Source: an uncultured Bacteroidota bacterium (GTDB taxonomy: Bacteria; Bacteroidota; Bacteroidia; AKYH767-A; JABDAW01). Taken from it: DNA of 64,000 nucleotides. Location of the stretch: positions 22,858 to 86,857 of the forward strand of contig CAIMUP010000001.1 in NCBI GenBank assembly GCA_903844645.1, read 5' to 3'. The translations under genes and the position numbers were made by a program. This document shows positions 39,253 through 48,762 of this stretch, piece after piece; the stretch's first letter is position 1, and each line of letters begins with the position of its first letter. The notes below the pieces were generated by a model that was not told the DNA's origin, searched no databases, and saw nothing but the letters and a program-made list of their open reading frames with translations.

Positions 39253-39383
39253 GCTCTGCATTCAGTCCCCACTGCTCCTTCGGGGCTTCCCGCTGCACCT
39301 CTGGGAGTCCCCGCAGCTCCTTCGGGAGTCCCGATAGCTCCGTTGGGAGTTCCCACAGCTCCTCTGGGGACTGAATGCAGAGC
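39253..39383. repeat. 21-bp tandem array G, 5 units inside an 18-bp inverted repeat
   Basis: Five 21-bp units (39264-39368) with hairpin core CTCCTTCGGGAG or CTCCGTTGGGAG. They are bounded by a perfect 18-bp inverted repeat, GCTCTGCATTCAGTCCCC (39253-39270) and GGGGACTGAATGCAGAGC (39366-39383). The remaining 95 bp up to dsbD hold nothing recognisable. Confidence 0.85.
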
Positions 39384-39478
39384 ACCAGCAGCTCCAAAAA
39401 TGACACATTTTTGACAAATAACATCCTTAAAACATCCCCAAAGAGGGATTCGATGCCCCTTCAGAGGCGCGGAATGAA

Positions 39479-41545
39479 TTACAAAGAAGCCGAAGCCTCA
39501 TTTTCCTTCCGCAGTTTGTAGCGGCACAAGCCTTCGTCGAGGTAGCGGACATATTGCTTGTCATCGGGCGTATAGCCGCGTGGCTTGGCAAGGATTTTTC
39601 CATGATTATCTAATAAAACATAGTAGGGCTGGGAATTAATATCGTAATTATTGACCTCCATCGCACTGAATTTATTCCCTAATGTCTTAATCTTTTTACT
39701 CGTGCCAGAGGAGGTAGAAATGCTTTGTTCATTGGCTGGCAACAGCCCCTTATCATCCACATAGAGGGAGATCAAAACGTACTTATCGGTCAGCCTTTTA
39801 TAGACATCGGGCTTGGGCCAAACGTTTTCTTCCATCTTGCGGCAGTTCACACAGGTCCATCCCGTAAAGTCCACCAATACGGGCTTCCCAACTTTCTTTG
39901 CATACGCCATTCCTTCTTCATATTCATTGTGAAAACAAGGAAGATCTAAGGGGCATTCGGTCTTGGTCGTTTGCCATTCTTTGTAGAATGACGGGGGAGG
40001 GAAACCGGAGATTAAATTCAATGGCGCACCCCATAATCCGGGAATTAAATAGATGGCAAAAGTGAATGTCAGGATGGAAGAAACCAACCTCCCGATGGAT
40101 ACATGGGCGACGGGCGAGTCGTGGGAGAAGTGGATTTTGCCAACTAAATATAATCCCATCAATCCGAAGATAATGATCCAGAAGGCGATGAAGATTTCCC
40201 TTTTGAGGAAGTCCCAATGGTATGCCAAATCTACGTTGGAGAGGAATTTCATGGCTAATGCCAATTCGATGAAGCCAAGGCAGACCTTCACGGTGTTCAG
40301 CCAGCCCCCAGATTTCGGCAACGAGCTTAACCATCCCGGAAACATGGAGAATAACGCGAATGGCAATGCCAATGCCGATGCGAATCCAGCCATGCCCATC
40401 AACGGTCCCATGTAATTACTGCCGTGTGCCGCCTCCACTAACAAGGTTCCGATGATAGGACCCGTGCAGGAAAACGAAACTAACGACAGCGTGAATGCCA
40501 TGAAGAATATCCCGATTAAACCGCCCTTCTCCGATGCGGCATCGGCTTTGTTGATGAAGGAACTAGGCAGTGTTATTTCAAATGCCCCGAAGAAAGAGAT
40601 GGCGAAAATGATAAACACGATGAAGAAACCCATGTTGAAATAGCCGTTGCTGGCGAGGTCGTTCAGCGCATCCGATCCAAGCGTAACCGTAATGATAAAC
40701 CCCAACGTAACATAGATAATGATGATGGAGGCGGCATACGTCAGGGCATTCATCAAACCTTTTCTTCTGTTGCCACTGCGCTTGGTAAAAAAACTTACCG
40801 TCAGCGGTATCATCGGGAAGACACATGGCGTAAGCAAGGCAAGAAATCCTCCGAGAACTCCCGCGAAGAATATCCCGAGGATAGATTGGCTGGATGCTAT
40901 TTCAGCATCGCCGCAACTGGCTTCTAACACCACATCCATCGGTTTGTCAGAGAGAACTAATTTGCTGGTATCCGTAGAAGGTGCAGCCGCTTTGATGATG
41001 GTATCCACCTTCTTGATCGGCTCTGCGCTGCCGCCACTATCAGCTTTCACTTTCGTAGGGATGGGAGTTGATTCCACGCCAGGTTTTAAGTTTGCATTGA
41101 TGGTCAAAACGAAGGAAGTATCCCACGGAATGCACTGCGTGGTACATGCTTGCCCCTCCAATTTCACGGCGATGGTGAACTTGCTTTTATCATTCACCTT
41201 TATCTTCTGGCGGATGGTAGGCGTGCCTTCCAAAGTCAATGTTTTCACCCCGAAATCTTTATCGAAATCTTCATGTCCCTTCGGCTCGAGAGCTTTCCCG
41301 ACTAAGTCATAATTCTTCCCTTTCGTCCAGGTAAACTCCATAGGCAGTGGACCGCCATCAGGCGTAAATTGGGAATAGACGTGCCATCCTTTTTCGATAT
41401 TTAATGCAAAAACCAAGGTGGCTTCGTTAGCGGTAGTTTGTTCGACAGAGGCTACAATCTTCACCGGATATTGCCTTTGCGCAAAGGAAGTCGCGGCAAA
41501 GAAAACGAAGAGAAGCGCGGGTATTATTCTATTAATTTTATTCAT
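39479..41545 (-). CDS. dsbD: DsbD-like thiol:disulfide interchange protein
   Basis: A 688-residue protein moving reducing power from cytoplasmic thioredoxin to periplasmic proteins. Signal peptide ([13 protein letters not shown]), an N-terminal domain with Cys134/Cys138 ([12 protein letters not shown]), a membrane core of about eight helices with Cys241 ([13 protein letters not shown]) and Cys360 ([13 protein letters not shown]), and a C-terminal thioredoxin-like domain with CVNC at 565-568 ([16 protein letters not shown]). All three redox pairs are present. An additional pair, Cys531/Cys537, lies before the last domain. Single gene; likely partners are c-type cytochrome or Sco maturation factors. 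Confidence 0.94.
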   Translation of the reverse strand: MNKINRIIPALLFVFFAATSFAQRQYPVKIVASVEQTTANEATLVFALNIEKGWHVYSQFTPDGGPLPMEFTWTKGKNYDLVGKALEPKGHEDFDKDFGVKTLTLEGTPTIRQKIKVNDKSKFTIAVKLEGQACTTQCIPWDTSFVLTINANLKPGVESTPIPTKVKADSGGSAEPIKKVDTIIKAAAPSTDTSKLVLSDKPMDVVLEASCGDAEIASSQSILGIFFAGVLGGFLALLTPCVFPMIPLTVSFFTKRSGNRRKGLMNALTYAASIIIIYVTLGFIITVTLGSDALNDLASNGYFNMGFFIVFIIFAISFFGAFEITLPSSFINKADAASEKGGLIGIFFMAFTLSLVSFSCTGPIIGTLLVEAAHGSNYMGPLMGMAGFASALALPFALFSMFPGWLSSLPKSGGWLNTVKVCLGFIELALAMKFLSNVDLAYHWDFLKREIFIAFWIIIFGLMGLYLVGKIHFSHDSPVAHVSIGRLVSSILTFTFAIYLIPGLWGAPLNLISGFPPPSFYKEWQTTKTECPLDLPCFHNEYEEGMAYAKKVGKPVLVDFTGWTCVNCRKMEENVWPKPDVYKRLTDKYVLISLYVDDKGLLPANEQSISTSSGTSKKIKTLGNKFSAMEVNNYDINSQPYYVLLDNHGKILAKPRGYTPDDKQYVRYLDEGLCRYKLRKENEASASL

Positions 41546-41573
41546 ACAGAAACGTATATTTTTTTTGAGGCAA

Positions 41574-41581
41574 CAAAAATA
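41574..41581 (-). promoter_or_regulatory. promoter -7 box of dsbD
   Basis: The reverse strand reads TATTTTTG, 28 bp before the ATG at 41545. Confidence 0.45.
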
Positions 41582-41688
41582 GATAAATTTAACGAAACTA
41601 ATTTGGGATTATTTGAAAAAGACAAGTCTTCGCCAAAATAATTTTACACCTAATATCCCGTTCATCCCCTATCCAAAAACAATAAACC

Positions 41689-42354
41689 ATGATCAAAAAA
41701 TTAAAAGAAACCGGACGCCTAAACCTCGCCATCTTCCTCCTAGCGATGTCTGTATTCTGCTTCGGATTAAGCCTCTTGAGAGTCTTCTTATCCGGCACCG
41801 CTACTTTCCTTTTCATGAACTGGAATCTCTTCCTCGCCTTCATTCCCTGGGCTGCCAGCTCCATCATTATGGTGAATGAAAGGTATCGGAATAACAAGAT
41901 TGCACTGACCATCTTATTAGTCATCTGGCTACTCTTCTTCCCCAATTCTCCTTATATCTTAACCGATTTGTTCCACCTTCATCTACGAATAAACTCACCA
42001 CTCTGGTTCGATCTGGTCGTCATCCTCTCCTTCGCCTGGACAGGCTTGATCTTTGGCTTCCAAAGCCTCTTGGACATCGAAGAACTCCTCTCGAAATACC
42101 TGAAACCTATGACCATTAATTTAATAACGATCGTGTTTCTTTTTATTGGGAGCTTCGGAGTTTATCTCGGCAGGTACTTACGCTGGAACAGCTGGGATGT
42201 AGTGAGAGATCCCACCGATTTAATGAATGCAATTAGTATGCGATTCATCAATCCAAGTGCTCATCCGCGTACCTGGGGCATGACACTCTTTATGGGAATT
42301 TTATTGAATATGATGTTCTGGTCTATTAAATTAATGACCAGGAAAAAGGGATAG
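41689..42354 (+). CDS. DUF1361 integral membrane protein
   Basis: A 221-residue protein with about six to seven hydrophobic helices. The family signature is the segment after helix 3-4: LFFPNSPYILTDLFHLHLRI, followed by PLWFDLVVILSFAWTGLIFG. Function of the family is unknown. Starts MIKKLKETGRLNLAIFLLAM with a positive N-terminus, and ends KLMTRKKG. Monocistronic, convergent with the BNR protein; array H lies between the two ends. Confidence 0.85.
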   Translation: MIKKLKETGRLNLAIFLLAMSVFCFGLSLLRVFLSGTATFLFMNWNLFLAFIPWAASSIIMVNERYRNNKIALTILLVIWLLFFPNSPYILTDLFHLHLRINSPLWFDLVVILSFAWTGLIFGFQSLLDIEELLSKYLKPMTINLITIVFLFIGSFGVYLGRYLRWNSWDVVRDPTDLMNAISMRFINPSAHPRTWGMTLFMGILLNMMFWSIKLMTRKKG

Positions 42355-42383
42355 GTTTATATGCTACCGGACATAAAAGTGAA

Positions 42384-42550
42384 ACTACCTCGAATAAGTT
42401 CGGAACTACCTCGAATAAGTTCGGAACTACCTCGAATAAGTTCGGGGCTACCTTGAATAAGTTCGGGACTACCTCGAATAAGTTCGGGACTACCTCGAAT
42501 AAGTTCGGAACTACCTCGAATAAGTTCGGAACTACCTCGAATAAGTTACC
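42384..42550. repeat. 21-bp tandem array H, 8 units
   Basis: Eight 21-bp units (starts 42384, 42405 ... 42531), nearly identical: ACTACCTCGAATAAGTTCG. The core CGAATAAGTTCG is a hairpin (CGAA - TAAG - TTCG). Located between convergent genes, only 30 bp after the DUF1361 stop. Confidence 0.92.
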
Positions 42551-42611
42551 ATTTAATTCATGGATGGGCAGATTTTCCCGTTTAAATGGGGAAAATATTG
42601 TAGTAAGAGGG

Positions 42612-45584
42612 TTAATCTTTATCTAATGCCTCTGGTAATTCTCCATGTGCTTCTTTCTTCTCATTTGACTTAATAATGAATTCTTGCTTGGATTTAATTC
42701 CCTTTTGAGTTTCTATTTCGAGAAAGTATTTGCCCGGCTTTAGGTAATACTTCTTGTTATCCGCACGCTCTATTTTCTTGTCATCATCACTAAGTTTCTT
42801 GTTATCATTAACCCATAGTTGGTATTTCGAAAGGTTAGTAGAATCAATGCTTAGATCATAGTTCACATAATTCAATCCGGCAGCACTGGTATCTTTTATT
42901 TCTTTTAATAAAAGGTCTTTATCGGTCTTGATGTGCAGGGTAGAAATTCCTTTTTCTTTCACATAGAATGCGAATTGCTTTTTAATCTCATGCGGCTCGC
43001 TCCAAAGGTTATTGCGCTTGCCTAAGTTCTTGTTGTATTTAATGGGGTCTATCTTGAAAACATAAATATCCTTCGCCATCAAAGTATCATTCAATTGCTG
43101 CAACTCGCCGACATGGGCAATGTAGATGGAACGCCCATGAGTGCCCACCACCAAGTCATTATCTCTTGGATGAATCACCAAATCATGCACCGCTACATTC
43201 GGGAAATCACCGGTCATCTTCATGAAGTTCTTTCCTTTATTTAAGGAGACATATACGCCATGGTCGGTGCCTACATAGAGAATGTTTTTATTCTTTGGGT
43301 CTTCACGAACGACGTTGATTGGCTCGGCAGGTAAGTCTGTCCCTATGCGATCCCAATCACCTCTAAAAGATTTATGTTTGAAAAGATAGGATTTGAAATC
43401 ATCAAAGATTTTACCATTAAGGGAACAATAAACCAATTCAGTATCAAAGGCACTTGCTATTACCCGACTATAATATAATTTTTGTGGTAAATTCTCACTT
43501 ATTTCATGCCAGTCATAACCTATATTATTAGATAGATAAATATTTCCATCATCTGTTCCTAAGTATAATAAGCCAAACATTAGTGGACTTTCGGTAATGG
43601 TGGTAATGGTTCCATAAGGCACATTGCCTTTGATACCGCCATTAGTAAGATCACTGGTGAGGGTCTGGAAGTCAGTGCCTTTATTCATTGCTCGATGGAA
43701 TTTATTACTGCCGAAGTAAACAATATCCTGATTGTGTTTGGAGAGCCAGATGGGTGCTTGCCAGTTCCAGCGCAGTGGTCTTTCGCCTAACTTATGCTTT
43801 GGAGTAATGTATTTGTTTTCTCCTGTATTTCTATTCACTCGGAAGTAATTCCCGAACTGATAACCTGTGTAAACAGTAGTGTTGTCGCGGGTATCAATCG
43901 CAACTTGCATGCCATCGCCACCCATGATTCTCTTGAAAGCATACTCACCTTCTTCATGCCAGCCCGTGCTTTCTTTGTTGGTGGATGGACCATACCACAC
44001 GCCATTATCCTGCAAGCCACCATAGACATTGTAGGGCTTTTCCATGTCCACATTCACAGAATAGAATTGCCCGACGGCAGGAGTATTTGCTTTAAAATAA
44101 GACTTGCCATCATCATAAGAAATGTTCACGCCACCATCATTACCGACGATAATATGCCCGTCCCTGTTGGGATTCAGCCACAGGGCATGATAATCTCCAT
44201 GCGTATTCGCAGCATCAATGGACTTGAAGGTCTTGCCTCCATCTTCTGATTTAAGGAAGGGAACTCCATAGATATAAATCTTGTTTGGATTGAAGGGCGA
44301 AACCCTTATCTGCCCAAAATAATATCCATAAGTATTGAAGACATGATCGAGGTAACCTTCATGCGTTTTCTTCCAGGTCTTGCCGGCATCATCAGAGCGA
44401 TAAACCTCTGCTCCTTTTATTTCTGTATCGAATAATTGTGCATTGGCATCTTCAAGATATTCCACAAGGGCTGCGGGTTTGATGCTATCTGTACGAATCA
44501 TATTCTTAACTCTTTCCACAGAATATTCCTCATCAAAATCATTATCCTTGAGATACTTTTCTATCAATGAATCTTTCAGTAAGAGAAAAGATTCCTTATA
44601 CATTGTTCTTAAAGTATCCTTCGTCAAGCCTTTCTTTTTATCATCTTTTTTCTTCTCACGAAGGTCGTGATTATCAACCACAGCATAGATGGGACGCGGC
44701 ACAAACTTCGTCATGAGATGCTTGGGCTTGGCATTGTCATCATCTTTATCATTCGCTTTCGAGGGATTGATAACCTGCCCCATATCTCCTGCAAAGATGG
44801 AAAGCCCTATCCTACCAACTCCCTCACCAGTAGGGAAGCCACTTTCTTTAGTAGTTATTAAACTCCAAGTCTCGCCAGCATCTATACTTTTATAAATGCC
44901 TGATGATGCTCCGCTTTCCTTTAGATTCCAAGGCTTTCGTTCACGATGCCACATGGCAGCATACAAGATATTCTTATTGGAAGGATCCATCACAAAGTCA
45001 ATGGCACCTGTGTTATTATCTACAAATAAAGTCTTCTTCCAGGTGTTGCCGCCATCAATGGATTTGAAAACTCCGCGTTCATCATTGGGCGTGAAAAGAT
45101 GCCCAATGACCGCTACATACAAGGTGTTTGAATCATTCGCATCTATTAATACTCTACCGATATGATGCGAATCTTCCAAGCCTTTATGTTGCCAGGTCTT
45201 GCCTTTATCGGTGCTCTTATACATGCCAAGACCGGCGTAGGAAGAACGACTGGAATTGTTCTCTCCCGTACCTATCCAGATGGTTTCGCCATGGTTCCAA
45301 TCAACAGCAATATCGCCAATAGTCATCACTGCCTCATGGTCGAAGAGCGGCTCGAAGGACTGCCCATTATTATAAGTAACCCAAAGACCTCCAGAGGCAT
45401 AAGCGACATAAAAATGCGTAGGATCATCAGGGCAAACATCAACATCCACAACCCTTCCGGACATGATGGAGGGACCGATGGAATGGAACTTTACATTCGA
45501 TACAAGATTATCCTGCGCATGGCAGTGAATAGTGAATAGTGAATAGTGAATAATGAGGAGGGTGAGAAGGAGGCGGGTATTCAT
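42612..45584 (-). CDS. exported BNR/sortilin-type repeat protein (glycosyl hydrolase-like)
   Basis: A 990-residue protein of the WD40/YVTN/BNR repeat group. The signal peptide (LLLTLLIIHYSLFTIHCHAQ) is encoded by a heptanucleotide repeat. Asp-box motifs of the sialidase/Vps10 propeller type are frequent: KSTDKGKTW, KSIDGGNTW, RSDDAGKTW, KSEDGGKTF, with GNDGGVNISYDDGKSY. A Lys/Asp-rich insert lies at about residues 255-345 (KDDDNAKPKH, LREKKKDDKKKGL). No T9SS sorting domain is seen; the end is a small beta domain (YYLKPGKYFLEIETQKGIKS). Catalytic activity is unproven. Twelve bp downstream of the next gene, so probably an operon. Confidence 0.85.
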   Translation of the reverse strand: MNTRLLLTLLIIHYSLFTIHCHAQDNLVSNVKFHSIGPSIMSGRVVDVDVCPDDPTHFYVAYASGGLWVTYNNGQSFEPLFDHEAVMTIGDIAVDWNHGETIWIGTGENNSSRSSYAGLGMYKSTDKGKTWQHKGLEDSHHIGRVLIDANDSNTLYVAVIGHLFTPNDERGVFKSIDGGNTWKKTLFVDNNTGAIDFVMDPSNKNILYAAMWHRERKPWNLKESGASSGIYKSIDAGETWSLITTKESGFPTGEGVGRIGLSIFAGDMGQVINPSKANDKDDDNAKPKHLMTKFVPRPIYAVVDNHDLREKKKDDKKKGLTKDTLRTMYKESFLLLKDSLIEKYLKDNDFDEEYSVERVKNMIRTDSIKPAALVEYLEDANAQLFDTEIKGAEVYRSDDAGKTWKKTHEGYLDHVFNTYGYYFGQIRVSPFNPNKIYIYGVPFLKSEDGGKTFKSIDAANTHGDYHALWLNPNRDGHIIVGNDGGVNISYDDGKSYFKANTPAVGQFYSVNVDMEKPYNVYGGLQDNGVWYGPSTNKESTGWHEEGEYAFKRIMGGDGMQVAIDTRDNTTVYTGYQFGNYFRVNRNTGENKYITPKHKLGERPLRWNWQAPIWLSKHNQDIVYFGSNKFHRAMNKGTDFQTLTSDLTNGGIKGNVPYGTITTITESPLMFGLLYLGTDDGNIYLSNNIGYDWHEISENLPQKLYYSRVIASAFDTELVYCSLNGKIFDDFKSYLFKHKSFRGDWDRIGTDLPAEPINVVREDPKNKNILYVGTDHGVYVSLNKGKNFMKMTGDFPNVAVHDLVIHPRDNDLVVGTHGRSIYIAHVGELQQLNDTLMAKDIYVFKIDPIKYNKNLGKRNNLWSEPHEIKKQFAFYVKEKGISTLHIKTDKDLLLKEIKDTSAAGLNYVNYDLSIDSTNLSKYQLWVNDNKKLSDDDKKIERADNKKYYLKPGKYFLEIETQKGIKSKQEFIIKSNEKKEAHGELPEALDKD
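45525..45552. repeat. heptanucleotide repeat in a signal-peptide coding region
   Basis: Four copies of GTGAATA (TTCACTA on the coding strand) within the signal peptide of the BNR protein. Copy-number change by one unit would shift the frame. Confidence 0.8.
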
Positions 45585-45596
45585 ATTGGGTAGTAT

Positions 45597-46433
45597 TTAT
45601 TTAACTTTGGTTCCGTGATTTGGTTTAATAGATTCATTCATAAGATAATCAGATTTATTAAAAGGGACTTTAGTACGATTAAAAGTAGGTTCATAATTAT
45701 AAGGAACCAACATTGGATAGCCATATTTCAGGCTAACATTAACAGCAGAATCTTTAGAGAACTCATATACATTAAAATCCCAATAAGCATGATCGTTAAG
45801 TTGTGTATAATCTACTTGTAAAAATTCAAATTTACCATCTTTATTAAAATCTCTTTCTTGTTCAATACGTTTTATTTCAAAGTTTTTTTCTTCAATAAAA
45901 CCAAAAATAAGGAGATTAGCCGGTGAGTATAAAGTAAAGGTTCCATCTTCATTTTGAATAAAGTAAAGAACATAATATTTACAGAACCACAATCCATTGC
46001 CAAGACTACTATAGATTAGCTTTATATCTTTTAACCCATCACCATTCAAGTCGGCAATCTGAAGTGGGTATTCATCTATTCCAGAATGAATATGAAATCC
46101 ATAACCTTGATTAATGTGAAAGAAAAACTGAATTGTTTTGTAATCTTTATAAACCATAATAGTATTGTCCATTTTGTCTTGTGTGAATTGAAAAGTCAAA
46201 TCAGAACCATCTTTATAAAAACCTTTTGTAGTAATTAATGTATGGTTAATATATACTGAATCGTAATCTATATGATACCAGTTATTATTAATAACATAAT
46301 TAGGTTTCGTCAAAGAATCAAATTCATACTGCCCCATCATCATAATCGGAAACATCATCCCCATCCATCCCACAAAATATCCCCTTCTCCTTTTATTAAG
46401 CAATGAGGCGAGGGTGTTAAGGCGATTTATCAT
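45597..46433 (-). CDS. exported hypothetical protein with one VCBS/FG-GAP-like motif (278 aa)
   Basis: A protein of unknown role. The N-terminus (MINRLNTLASLLNKRRRGYF, then VGWMGMMFPIMMMGQYEFDS) looks like a signal peptide with a long n-region. The mature part is beta-rich; LQIADLNGDGLKDIKLIYSS matches the calcium-binding loop of FG-GAP/VCBS repeats, and a second, weaker copy is RDFNKDGKFEFLQVDYTQLN. No sorting domain. First gene of a probable two-gene operon with the BNR protein. A near-match to the -7 box (TACTTTCG) lies at 46460-46467 on the reverse strand. Confidence 0.7.
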   Translation of the reverse strand: MINRLNTLASLLNKRRRGYFVGWMGMMFPIMMMGQYEFDSLTKPNYVINNNWYHIDYDSVYINHTLITTKGFYKDGSDLTFQFTQDKMDNTIMVYKDYKTIQFFFHINQGYGFHIHSGIDEYPLQIADLNGDGLKDIKLIYSSLGNGLWFCKYYVLYFIQNEDGTFTLYSPANLLIFGFIEEKNFEIKRIEQERDFNKDGKFEFLQVDYTQLNDHAYWDFNVYEFSKDSAVNVSLKYGYPMLVPYNYEPTFNRTKVPFNKSDYLMNESIKPNHGTKVK

Positions 46434-46496
46434 TCTTTTGTTTAGTGGTTAGCGGGGGCGAAAGTAACATTTATGCAGGAATTATAGATAGTTTCT

Positions 46497-46945
46497 AAGG
46501 AAGTTGGAGCAACTCTCAAGGAAGTTGGAGCAACTCTCAAGAGAGTTGGAGTAACTCCCAAGGGAGTTGGAGTAACTCTCAAAGGAGTTGGAGTAACTCT
46601 CAAGGGAGTTGGAGCAACTCTCAAGGGAGTTGGAGAAATTAGGAAGTAAGTTGGGGTAACTTACAAGCAAGTTGGGGTAACTTACAAGCAAGTTGGGGTA
46701 ACTTACAAGCAAGTTGGGGTAACTTACAAGCAAGTTTGGTAAACTTACAAGCAAGTTTAGTAAACTTACAAGCAAGTTTGGTAAACTTACAAGTAAGTTT
46801 GGTAAACTTACAAGTAAGTTTGGGTAACTTACAAGCAAGTTTGGTAAACTTACAAGCAAGTTTAGTAAACTTACAAGCAAGTTTGGTAAACTTATAAGTA
46901 AGTTTGGTAAACTTACAAGTAAGTTTGGCAAACTTACTAACCTTT
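46497..46945. repeat. 21-bp tandem array I, about 21 units, sequence switches within one phase
   Basis: The longest array: about 21 units in a single 21-bp phase from 46497. The first seven units carry GAGTTGGAGTAACTC or AAGTTGGAGCAACTC; from 46644 they change to AAGTTGGGGTAACTT and from 46728 to AAGTTTGGTAAACTT. The two arms of the palindrome change together (GAGTT/AACTC to AAGTT/AACTT). Frames are open on the minus strand (LLVSLPN, LLVSYPN heptads) but no gene is called. It lies between divergent genes; the rest of the gap (46946-47163) shows nothing recognisable. Confidence 0.92.
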
Positions 46946-47163
46946 TTCCAAAACTTACTACCCTTTTTCCAAAATCAACTTGTAAATTAGAGAAAAATCA
47001 TGCTGGAGGAGGAATTGTATCAATTATTTCATCCCTCTCCTTTTATGATTGTATCCGCTTTGGCGGTGCAACAATAATAGGAGGAGGGTGATGATTCATA
47101 GTATTTGTAAACGGCTCGCTGTTCTTTTCTCAATACTTCACCATGCCCTCACCGTCGTTTTGC

Positions 47164-47171
47164 TATCTTTG
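47164..47171 (+). promoter_or_regulatory. promoter -7 box of rluB-type gene
   Basis: TATCTTTG followed by CCGCC, 17 bp before the ATG at 47189; no convincing -33 element. Confidence 0.6.
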
Positions 47172-47188
47172 CCGCCTATAATATTACT

Positions 47189-48757
47189 ATGAGAGAGCGT
47201 AAAGATTATTCGCAAGGGAAAACGAGGCACAGTGCGAAGCCTGATGTGAAACGAAAACGGACTGTTGCCGACAAAGGAAACAGGGCATCGCGAGTTGCAG
47301 GACGAGGCGGCGAGGCTTCAGGATTTGTTCCGAAAAAAGATAGCGGGGCAGTAGCTCCGAAGCGGAAATATGTTCGGAAAGAGGTTGCGGCATTCGATAA
47401 ACCGGCTATAGATCGGGATTATAAATCCAGATCAACAGCATCTGATAAACCGGCTGCTTCGCCAGGGAAGATTAAACGGGATGAACGAAGCAAGGCGTAT
47501 TTCAAGAAAGAAGAAGGAGCAGAAGGACGAGAGTTGAAACCGAAGCGGGAATATACTCCGAAACCCGTTGTTCAGGAAGAAGAAAAGGGTAGGGAATTAT
47601 ATAAGAAGAAACGGTCGTTCACGAAGAATAAGGAGTATCGGGAGAATGTCGTGGAAGAACCCAAGCGGGATTTTGATGGCAATGAACGCCGCCCATTCGT
47701 CAGCAATCGGGATTCCAAATCCCAACCCGCAGCGAAAGAATATGGATACAAAGGCAAGCGACCCCGCGTTCCGTTTGTTACGAAGAAAGATAAATATGCC
47801 GATCGGGATAAGCATGTCAAGGGGAGTAAATTCATGGAACCTGCAGCTCCTGCCGAGGCTTCGCGGTTCTCTCGGAAACCGAAGGATTATTTGGAACGGA
47901 ATAAGTTTGATAAAGGCGATCGGTTCGATGCTCGGAAACGCCATACTAAAGGTATTAAAGAACAAGTTTCAGGGGAACGGAAGCCGTATGATGGGATTAT
48001 TCGATTGAATAAATACATTGCTAATGCGGGTTTAGGCTCTCGTCGCGAGGCAGATGAAATGATAGAGGCGGGCTTGGTATCGGTGAATGATCAGGTGATT
48101 ACGACCTTGGGTTATAAGGTGAATCCCGAGGATGTGGTACGGTTTAATAATACCATCATCAAACCAGAGCGGAATGTGTATGTCTTATTGAACAAGCCGA
48201 AGGATTATATCTCCACCACCGATGATCCGCTGGAGCGCAAGACCGTGATGCTGCTGGTGGAGAAGGCTTGCAAAGAGAGGATTTATCCAGTCGGCAGGCT
48301 GGATAGGAATACGACGGGCATCTTATTGATGACGAATGACGGGGAATTAACTAAGAAACTGACGCATCCGAGTTATAATATCATGAAGGTCTATCATGTG
48401 GAATTAGATAGGAAATTAACCCAGGAAGACTTTGAAAAGATTCGCGAAGGTCTGGAATTGGAGGATGGCATCATCAAGGTGGATGACTTGACCTACATGG
48501 GCGAAGGCGTTACAAAAAAGGAAGTGGAACTGACGATACATTCTGGCAAGAATCATATTGTGAGAAGAATCTTTGAACACTTAGAATATAGAGTCGTGAA
48601 GTTAGACAGACTCTCCTTTGCGGGCTTAACCAAAAGCGGCATAAAGCCTGGCGGTTGGCGGTATCTAACAGAACAAGAAGTAGGTTTTTTAAGAATGCAA
48701 ACTGGCGATAAAGAGAGGAAAACGCCTGTGAAAAGAAAGAAAGCAGTAAGGGGATAA
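47189..48757 (+). CDS. rluB: 23S rRNA pseudouridine synthase (RluB/RsuA family) with long basic N-terminus
   Basis: A 522-residue protein. Residues 1 to about 265 are a charged, low-complexity extension rich in Lys, Arg and Glu (for example KPKREYTPKPVVQEEEKGRE). Then an S4 RNA-binding domain (about 270-315: IIRLNKYIANAGLGSRREAD) and the catalytic domain with Asp372 in VGRLDRNTTGILLMTNDG, followed by THPSYNIMKVYHVELDRKLT and GKNHIVRRIFEHL. The family modifies rRNA, RluB at 23S U2605 in E. coli. RluB, RluF and RsuA cannot be fully separated here; RluB is the best guess. Its catalytic part has normal length, so the extension is an addition. Confidence 0.9.
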   Translation: MRERKDYSQGKTRHSAKPDVKRKRTVADKGNRASRVAGRGGEASGFVPKKDSGAVAPKRKYVRKEVAAFDKPAIDRDYKSRSTASDKPAASPGKIKRDERSKAYFKKEEGAEGRELKPKREYTPKPVVQEEEKGRELYKKKRSFTKNKEYRENVVEEPKRDFDGNERRPFVSNRDSKSQPAAKEYGYKGKRPRVPFVTKKDKYADRDKHVKGSKFMEPAAPAEASRFSRKPKDYLERNKFDKGDRFDARKRHTKGIKEQVSGERKPYDGIIRLNKYIANAGLGSRREADEMIEAGLVSVNDQVITTLGYKVNPEDVVRFNNTIIKPERNVYVLLNKPKDYISTTDDPLERKTVMLLVEKACKERIYPVGRLDRNTTGILLMTNDGELTKKLTHPSYNIMKVYHVELDRKLTQEDFEKIREGLELEDGIIKVDDLTYMGEGVTKKEVELTIHSGKNHIVRRIFEHLEYRVVKLDRLSFAGLTKSGIKPGGWRYLTEQEVGFLRMQTGDKERKTPVKRKKAVRG

Positions 48758-48762
48758 AACTC

